Shown here in pieces: positions 57,595 to 64,000 of a stretch of 64,000 nt of DNA. The first letter of the stretch is position 1; each line of letters begins with the position of its first letter. Source of the stretch: Adiantum capillus-veneris (lineage: Eukaryota; Streptophyta; Polypodiopsida; Polypodiales; Pteridaceae); assembly GCA_014529385.2 (NCBI GenBank), contig CM043966.1, forward strand, positions 93,443,087-93,507,086. The letters run 5' to 3'. Made by a program: the position numbers and the translations under genes. Below the pieces are notes generated by a model. The model did no database searches. It saw nothing but the letters and a program-made list of their open reading frames with translations, and was not told the DNA's origin.

Positions 57595-58122
57595 TTGCAG
57601 AAGTCACAAGGATCGAAGACAAATCTTGCAGACAAAGGTAAAGCTAAAGTGGACCCTCCATCGATTAGCAAAGAAGGTGTGACAGCATATGCCTCTACAT
57701 CAAAGAACCCTCATGGATCAGCTTCTTCAAGCAGGTTAGGATTTCAAAACCTCAAGTCAAGTGCTGATACAATTGAAACCTCTGAGGAGACACCCAGAAA
57801 AGCAAATATATTTCAGCCAAAGTACTCAAGAAAGCAATGGAAAGTCAAGCAAGTGTTTGTGCAGAGAAATTTAGTCAAAGTCAATGATCCAATTTGGATT
57901 AAGGACGGGAAATCAACACAGAAAGACAAACACATGGGATGGATAGCATCACAATGGAGCTTAAAAGAAAAGGAGTACTATGGAGGTAATAGACAGATAT
58001 GGGTACCAAAACCGCAGGTTAGAGCATATGAAGTAACTTCAAGTCCCTCCCAAGAACTTCAAGTCCCTCCCAAGAAGAAGGCCCACAAGGTATCAACCTC
58101 GACAATATCCTATGATACCTAA
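57595..58122 (+). CDS. Unknown 175-aa frame, basic and Ser/Lys-rich
   Basis: Polar, low-complexity beginning, then a Trp/Tyr-containing middle (RKQWKVKQVFVQRNLVKVND and GWIASQWSLKEKEYYGG), and an end with a repeated SSPSQELQVP-type unit (the 15-base word CAAGTCCCTCCCAAG occurs twice near 58040-58075). No family recognised. Confidence 0.35.
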   Translation: MQKSQGSKTNLADKGKAKVDPPSISKEGVTAYASTSKNPHGSASSSRLGFQNLKSSADTIETSEETPRKANIFQPKYSRKQWKVKQVFVQRNLVKVNDPIWIKDGKSTQKDKHMGWIASQWSLKEKEYYGGNRQIWVPKPQVRAYEVTSSPSQELQVPPKKKAHKVSTSTISYDT

Positions 58123-59000
58123 GAATCAGGTATCCTAAGTCTTCCAATGATCCTAGTGAAAAGCCAAATGCCGACAGCCAACAGAGGCCTACACCAACAT
58201 CAAAGACTCCTATCAATAGGCCCATTTGGAGAATCAAACAAATAATGGAGTCTTCACAGTCAAAGAATGATGACCCAACCGACGTGAATGCAGATTCAAA
58301 GATGATAAAACATGTATGGCAATAGAAACTTTCAATGCCAACTTGGTCCTTCACTAATCCTCTTTTTGAGGATTCCAGCTTACTTTTACCTGAACAAATG
58401 TTTGTAGTAAGCACAATAATGTAAAAATTCAAGTCGCCAGGGTGCAAAAAACACTTTTTGGCATAGTCAAAGTCGGGTTGCTGAGCCATAAAATGAGAAA
58501 CGCATTAGTCCCAAAGCTTCAAGTCATATTAAACTTTGTGCTAAGAGTCATAGTTATTAGGCTTATGCTCAAGTTGGAAGAGTTGAGCATATCTAAAGTC
58601 ATGTCGCTCATGCTGGATGAGATGAGCATAAGAGTTGAAGTCTATTAACTTACAACTGGTGGAGTGTTTTAGAGTCCAACACTCACGCATAGTGTGCAGT
58701 AAGACGAGAGCACATATCCTCATCATGAAAACCATTCTTAAAGGGGTTCCAGCTTGCAAAGACATGTCATATGCTTTTATAGCTACACCATCTTTCTAAA
58801 GAACCCCTCAAAATCTTTCTTTCACAGCATATTATTTTCCACGCATTTCTGTGTATACATAAATAAGATGTCCCATTATTGGACATATGCATTAGACACT
58901 CTTTTTGCTACCACCTATGCACCTTGAGTGGACTACAACAGGAAACAAACCAATGTCATGCTAACCAAAAAATTATACAATGGAGTCAATATTGAGCGGA
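58123..59000. other. No supported gene; decayed interior of the 10.6-kb element
   Basis: Short plus-strand fragments (for example QRPTPTSKTPINRPIWRIKQ near 58180) suggest further eroded coding sequence up to about 58330. Beyond that nothing is recognised. Confidence 0.5.
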
Positions 59001-59004
59001 TAGA

Positions 59005-59642
59005 AATCTTGGGTACTGCCCAACGCTCCCTATCACTTGGTGTTGACCTTGATGTTAACTCCATTATGAACGCCAACAAAGACCTTGGGGCATGATAACC
59101 GACAAAAGAAAGACAAGTCATGCAATAAGTCACTACTGAGTGAATAAGAAGCTTGGGGACTGCCCAACGCTCCCCATTGCTTGGTGTTGACCTTGATGTT
59201 CCGTTACAAGCGACCGCAAAGACCTCGGGGAATGATAACCGACAACGGAAAGACATGTCATATAGTGAAGTCAATATGGGGCAAATAGGAAGCTTGGGGA
59301 CTGCCCAACCCTCCCCATCACTTGGTGTTGACCTTGGTATAACCGACGATGAAGATCATGACGATGTGATTACAAAAATACAGTTGAGTCACTACTGGGC
59401 GAATAGGAAGCTTGAGACGCTCCCTATCGCTTGGTGTTGACCTTGCTCTTAAAGTCATTACATACGATAGGTGAGTCAATATGGGGTGAATAAGACGCTT
59501 GGAAACTGTCCAACAATCCCTATCGCTTGGTACTGACCTTGGGGTTAAAATCATTATATGCGATAGTGGAGTCAGCACCGAGAAAATAGTAGGCTTGCTG
59601 GTTGCCCAACGCTCCCCATCGCTTGGTGTTGACCTTGGCAAA
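59005..59642 (+). repeat. Degenerate repeat array before 3' LTR (six copies)
   Basis: A 40-50-bp core of the form AGCTTGGGGACTGCCCAACG ... CTTGGTGTTGACCTTG recurs at about 59009, 59150, 59291, 59408, 59489 and 59591. Spacing falls from 141 to about 80-100 bp. The cores are separated by divergent spacers. Confidence 0.85.
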
Positions 59643-60168
59643 TTGGCATTGGCCTAGTAACCTTCCACGGATATCACATTGTTTAATTCTATATCTATCA
59701 ACAAATAACCCCTTCAATACTTTATTAATAATTTCCATGCTAATAAGCACTCCAATAATGCACGTATCCCAAAGGCACTTTTTTCCCACTGGGTTTTTTC
59801 CCTTTGGCCATCCAAATATTAGACCCTAATTTAGAACCTCATCATTCTACTTCTCTTGTACATACTTTTCATAAATAGACAGTGGCCTCATCATTATGCT
59901 ATTACAACGAACAAACGCAACATCATCTCTCACATGATACATATTCGGACCAATGAAGATGCTGCAGCGGATTGAACCTCATCACACGAAAAATGAAGAC
60001 AATCAGCCCATCAACAACCAATCAAAACCTTCCACAGCCTCCACAAACACTTTTCAACAACGCCCAAGGATGGGCACTAAAATCGGAAGGGGAGAATGTT
60101 AACTGAGTCAACATCAGTTAACAAAAGCTCCTAAAGAGCAAAAACTTATGGATGCACATCGAGGATGA

Positions 60169-60363
60169 TGAAGGTGTTGCGGGAAGCGTGTGCGAGTGCG
60201 AGAGCAGAGAGAGAGAGAGACCTGCTTTAGGTGGAGTGCACAACACGTTATCCTGTTGCAGCTCCTTATTCTGTTGTATTAAAGAATAAGTGTATACATG
60301 GTTAAGTTAGTAAATGGGTTAGTAGTAAGTGGGATGTCCGGCCAGTTGGCCTGAATCCCAACA
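60169..60363. mobile_element. 195-bp insertion, probable solo LTR
   Basis: Absent from the 5' LTR and from the inverted tail. It begins TGAAGGTGTTG and ends ATCCCAACA, so it has TG...CA ends. The flanks GATGA and TATAA would have to be a mutated duplication. It contains a short GA run. The solo-LTR reading is inference. Confidence 0.5.
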
Positions 60364-61060
60364 TATAAATACAAAGAAGCAGTGAAGATTGGAGTTACAC
60401 ATATTCCACATTTTCCCAAAATGGTCATGTATTGTAAATTCCCAATTTATTTCAAGCCATTGTAATATTTTAATGTGTTACGGGCTCAATGGGAGTTCCA
60501 AGCTGTAAAGAACAGGTCAATTAGTGTGCCTAGGTAGCAGATTCAGTAAGTGGTGGAGCCCTAAAGGCCTTGCGCACCTAGACATTGAATATTTTTACCC
60601 TGGGTATATAAGACAGTGTGTAAAAGAAATTAGGGTTCTCAAGCTCATTTGTTGAGAGCACTCTTTAGTGAGAGCTCTTGAGGTGTGTGGCTATGGAGTC
60701 CTTGAGCTTCTCCTTGCTCATGAGACTTGATTAACACTAATCAATGACTCATTCTCTTTCACTATGCCTCTCTCATGCTTCCTATGATTGCCTATAATGG
60801 TTAGATTAACTAGATCTTAGCTAATTAGTTGTTAATCCCTCTCTAATCTTTTGTGATTGCCCTCTTTTGCTTGTGTGTGCATGTAGATTTGATTGGAGCA
60901 TGGTGCTCGATAGATTTATGTGTGTGTGCTTGCGATTAGTGTGTAGAGTCAACCATTCGCATTGCCATGATTAGCTTACTAATCGTGTGAGTGTTTCCAT
61001 GCCCTAGCCGGGTAGCTCATCCCTCCGGATTGAAAATTTTGTTGGCCATTGGAGCTATGC

Positions 61061-61176
61061 AATGTGGAATATGTGTAACTCCAATCTGCACCGCTTCTTT
61101 GTATTCATTCTCAATGTGCATCCATAATTCTTCTCTCTTTAGAAGCTTCTGTTAACTGACGTTGACTCAGTTAACA
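61061..61176 (-). repeat. Inverted copy of the LTR start at the right end
   Basis: Reverse complement of about 50577-50690 with scattered substitutions. It lacks the 195-bp insertion present at 60169, so it arose before that insertion. It ends with the same 27-base palindrome that starts the element. Confidence 0.92.
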
Positions 61177-61181
61177 CTTAG

Positions 61182-61526
61182 TTGCTACTCCTCTTAGCCT
61201 TTGAAAATAGGCACTTAAGTATCTACACGCTCGGCTCGAATTGGTTAATTATAGAGAGTAGTGGAGTGGGTCTAATATTGTAGAGTTGCCGAGGGAAGCT
61301 CCTTTCATACTTATTATGGCACAATAATGGTAAAGATGTACGCAAGTATAAAAAGACTCCATTATTAAGACCAAAGCTCTCGAGGTGTGCACCATATCCC
61401 ACATAGTGGTCTCAACAAAGCCGATAATAGATCCTAGTCCTACTTACCCTAATATAATTAACAAAATCAACTATTTATAGGCTACTTAAGTACCTCTCTT
61501 CTTAAGCAAGAAAAGAGAAACCAAAT
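61182..61526 (-). other. gypsy-2 leader, outer part
   Basis: On the minus strand it resembles the gypsy-1 leader (TTTCTCTTTTCTTGCT-AAGAAG after the primer site, GAGGAGTAGCAACTA at its end), continuing at 50571 beyond the inserted element. No gene. Confidence 0.85.
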
Positions 61527-61538
61527 GCTCTGATACCA
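61527..61538 (-). other. gypsy-2 primer binding site
   Basis: TGGTATCAGAGC on the minus strand, one base inside the LTR at 61540. Confidence 0.92.
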
Positions 61539-61539
61539 A

Positions 61540-63098
61540 TGTAATAGAAATGGCCTATTAACTTTGAGAAGAGCGAAAATTAGAGAAGTACTTTTATGAA
61601 ATTACTTTGTGAGCATAGCGGGTGAACTTAATTGATGGTAGCAACATAAACATAGCATTTAATTAACTTGGCATGAACAATACTTTTGCGAGAGAGAGAG
61701 TTTATAGAACATGACAACAATTGAGGACCGGATTTATGTGGAGCCGGTCCCCCCTCCAATAGGCGTTTGTATTATAGTTTCTCCCATCAAGAGAGACTTG
61801 GTACAATACAATCTTTGTGTTCCTTGTGACCTATGTGATGCAATGAAGATGGAAAACTTCATGCATCACAAGCATAACATAAACTTTCCAGAAAACATTA
61901 ACTATCCCAAGTCTCAGTCCCAAGGCCTCAAACACCTTCGAAGGTGGAGAGAGCTAGCGAGGAATGAGGGTAGGAAAGAGGAAGAAGAAACATTCCATAG
62001 GAGAAAGAAGTAGTTCCTTACTTATCATCACTCTTCTTGCTAGCATACATAGTAGCATAGTAATGAAGATGGAGAAGATGGAAAGCTTAAGCATTGAAGC
62101 ATGGCTCTTGGTTGGATTTGCATTCCATAGCCAAGAGTGTTGGTGTAGGCTCTCAACTTATCTACTAGCTTGTAGAAGGAGATGGAGCTCTTGCACTTTG
62201 CACTTCACACAATGAGAGTGTGTGAGAGTGTGTGTGGGAGAGTATACCCCCCAAGGAGCCCCCCTTCTTGCTTTGGTCGACCCCCCCTTGTAGCTCATGC
62301 TTGAAGCTCATTGGACCCCTCCACGCCTAGCCAATCACATGCAAAGGGCATATCAAGCAACAAGGGTAGCCTTGGGATAAGTGTCCCCCTTTCCCCTTTG
62401 AGAGAGAGGACTTGATAAATGCCAAAAAAAATTAATTTAATCAGCTAGTTATCATTGGACCTCTCTAGGGATCAACCAATAGGCTTTGGACACTCCTTGA
62501 GGGTAACCTAGCTAGGGGCTTGACATGTGTCCTACTTGCCTCTTGAGCAAGGGGTGCCTTTTGGGAGAGAGAGTGGTCAAGCAACCACCCCCCCACTTGC
62601 ATGGCTCGCCTCCTCCTTGTAGGGATATGTGTTGACTTTTGTGACACCTCAAGCCCCTCAACCTTGGGCCCAATTCTCACCACAAGCTCGGCCCTTAAGC
62701 CCCTCAAATTTAAGCTGGGTTCCCACCTCAAGTACAACCCTAGCATCTAAAGCATGGAAAGCACCTCAAGCAATTCAGTCATCAGGCACAACAAGCACCT
62801 CAATCTTGGGCCGGGTTGCCACCTCAAGCACAACCCTAACTTACCTAAGGACTTTTAACACTAACCTTTGGAGGGCTTCAATGAAGCTAACCCTAAGGTC
62901 TTTAAGCTCCATTGGTTAGCCTTGCTCTTTGACAGACCATCTCTTATTTGGGTCCCTTTACCATTGGCCCCGTGTTGAGATAGATCTGTAAGCACATGTC
63001 TATATTCTAACCCTTGTTCTCATTTATTCTCCCACATTAAATGATTAGTTTAATATGAAAAAATCATTTGGATTGGTTAGATATTAGATTTTATGACA
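61540..63098 (-). repeat. gypsy-2 5' LTR, 1559 bp
   Basis: Starts TGTAATAGAAATGG and ends TTTTATGACA on the plus strand. It is the uninterrupted partner of the split 3' LTR. It contains ATTGG/CCAAT pairs (for example near 62310-62336 and 62454-62479) like the gypsy-1 LTR, and shows the empty copia-3 target (TTCAATGAAGC near 62876). Confidence 0.94.
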
Positions 63099-64000
63099 CA
63101 TACACACATAAAAAAGGAGCTAATATTATGTGTAGGGGACCTTTGTGGAAGAAAATGGGCCTATCTCATAGAGAAAGTACGAATTGGAGTAGTACAATGT
63201 GAGTATTAGTTATACATCATGGAGGCATACAGGAAGATGCATTGTAAACCATTGATGAGTTGCATAATTCCATGTAATGTGTCCTTGGTCCAAACTAAAG
63301 AATACTGAAGACCACATATGTACACGAAGATAAAAGTTTCTACACTGCTTTTCTCCATTGAAGGAGACTGTTGATGTATCCCACTGGTTGCAAAGAGTGT
63401 GTATCAACTTCGACAAGATAGCAATCAAGGTAGCTTGATGATCTATCCGACAGGTTGCGAAGAGTGTGCATCAACTCCGACAAGATAGCAATCAAGGGAG
63501 TAGATGTTGGCATAGGCTATGAGCCTATAATATGAGTACATTGAGCCTTCCACATAATCCATAACAGAATGTATCAACTCATATAGTAAATACTATACCT
63601 CATGGATGTAAAACAAACTAGTGCACTATGGATGGAAGCATATCAAGAATGCCCTATATGTAGCCCAAAGATTTGAGCATGATGATTGGATTTAAAGGAA
63701 AACCATCAAACAGAGTATGTAACCTCAAAACTGCATTAGCCATGCAATCACCCACCACATCACAAACCAATCACAAATGCGAACTCTAATAAGAAAACAA
63801 CATACAACCCGCCAAACCAGCTATGCATATGTGCATGTCCAAAAGGCATGGCATATCAAAACTCCTCTACGTTAGGAAAAGTTTGGACTCAAATTTGGGC
63901 CTTGTAAGAAATGCCATGTTAGCATAGAGAGAGATAATGGGAAATTCATTTTCTCCTTCTCCATATGGGTTTTAATTCATATATATCCTTCATTACACGG
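63099..64000. other. Unassigned flank with a short tandem duplication
   Basis: No supported gene. A unit of about 67 bp (containing AGAGTGTG-ATCAACT-CGACAAGATAGCAATCAAGG) occurs twice, near 63376-63430 and 63443-63497. Confidence 0.6.

Larger units (their letters stand above)
50577..61176 (+). mobile_element. 10.6-kb LTR element lacking pol, snap-back right end, TSD CTTAG
   Basis: Inserted in the gypsy-2 leader with perfect duplications CTTAG at 50572-50576 and 61177-61181. The 5' LTR is 50577-51445. A tRNA-Asp-like primer site is at about 51451-51468. A purine tract AATCGGAAGGGGAGAA (60081-60096) precedes the 3' LTR (60097-61176). No reverse transcriptase, integrase or RNase H motif was found in any frame. 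Between 54169 and 58122 there are several gag-like or unknown frames, broken by stops. Primer site and layout recall the Athila/Tat branch of plant gypsy elements, but this is a large non-autonomous derivative that must have borrowed its enzymes. Confidence 0.88.
60097..61176 (+). repeat. 3' LTR of the 10.6-kb element with inverted tail
   Basis: Matches the 5' LTR from its palindromic start to GGAGCTAT (61058). Then, instead of the last about 19 bases of U5, it carries a 116-bp inverted copy of the LTR beginning (61061-61176). It also contains a 195-bp TG...CA insertion (60169-60363). Confidence 0.88.
35006..63098 (-). mobile_element. Ty3/gypsy element gypsy-2, split by three nested LTR elements
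   Basis: A minus-strand relative of gypsy-1. The 5' LTR is at 61540-63098 and the 3' LTR at about 35006-36340 plus 41343-41559. The primer site is at 61527-61538 and the polypurine tract follows 41559. Insertions are copia-3 (36341-41337), copia-2 (45870-49736) and the 10.6-kb element (50577-61176), each with its own 5-bp duplication. Removing them and one duplication copy each leaves about 8.6 kb, against 8729 bp for gypsy-1. This supports one ancestral insertion. Its own target duplication could not be confirmed because of the GT run at the left edge. Confidence 0.93.

Noticed and set aside
63376-63497. Two repeat units that might suggest a CRISPR-like array
   Set aside because: Only two diverged copies in a plant nuclear context, with no spacer regularity. 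An ordinary tandem duplication.

Overview
This window looks like repeat-dense nuclear DNA from a land plant. It has one clearly intact spliced host gene, an NPH3/RPT2-type BTB protein gene on the minus strand at 29685-32074. Almost everything else is LTR retrotransposons, LINE remnants, SINEs, a MITE and long (CT)n/(GT)n/(GA)n microsatellites. NPH3 proteins are plant-specific, and the tRNA-iMet-type primer sites, chromodomain gypsy and copia elements fit a plant. A non-flowering vascular plant such as a fern is only a guess. No bacterial-type genes, CRISPR arrays or rRNA genes were seen.

Layout, left to right. 1-510 is the edge of a minus-strand gypsy LTR. About 720-9770 is a decayed plus-strand gypsy (gypsy-3), split in its leader by a complete but frameshifted minus-strand copia (copia-1, 1672-6807, TSD AGTTC). 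10290-11255 is a LINE endonuclease remnant, followed by long microsatellites. 11786-20514 is gypsy-1, an apparently intact chromodomain gypsy with one 1649-residue polyprotein, TSD ACACG and near-identical LTRs. 20515-21390 holds GA repeats and two hairpins sharing one core. 21391-22451 (plus) and 23032-25855 (minus) are convergent, decayed coding units that I do not recognise. 25930-28560 is a LINE with RT and C-terminal zinc-finger remnants. 29685-32074 is the NPH3 gene. 33464-34796 is a cluster of tRNA-derived SINEs plus a 371-bp Mutator-type MITE with a perfect 9-bp TSD.

35006-63098 is a single minus-strand gypsy (gypsy-2, same family as gypsy-1) that has received three separate LTR-element insertions: copia-3 (36341-41337, TSD TTCAA) in its 3' LTR, copia-2 (45870-49736, TSD TTTTC) in gag, and a 10.6-kb element without pol (50577-61176, TSD CTTAG) in its leader. 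Subtracting these gives about 8.6 kb, matching the 8.7 kb of gypsy-1.

The most unusual object is the 10.6-kb element. It has palindromic LTR tips, a right end in which U5 is replaced by an inverted copy of the U3 start, a tRNA-Asp-like primer site, no recognisable reverse transcriptase, open frames with a repeated Y-x-D-x-x-G-x-x-Y motif, and a degenerate repeat array before its 3' LTR. Copia-3 is also notable: its 5' LTR is cut back to a 94-bp R-U5-like stub, yet it sits between perfect TSDs.
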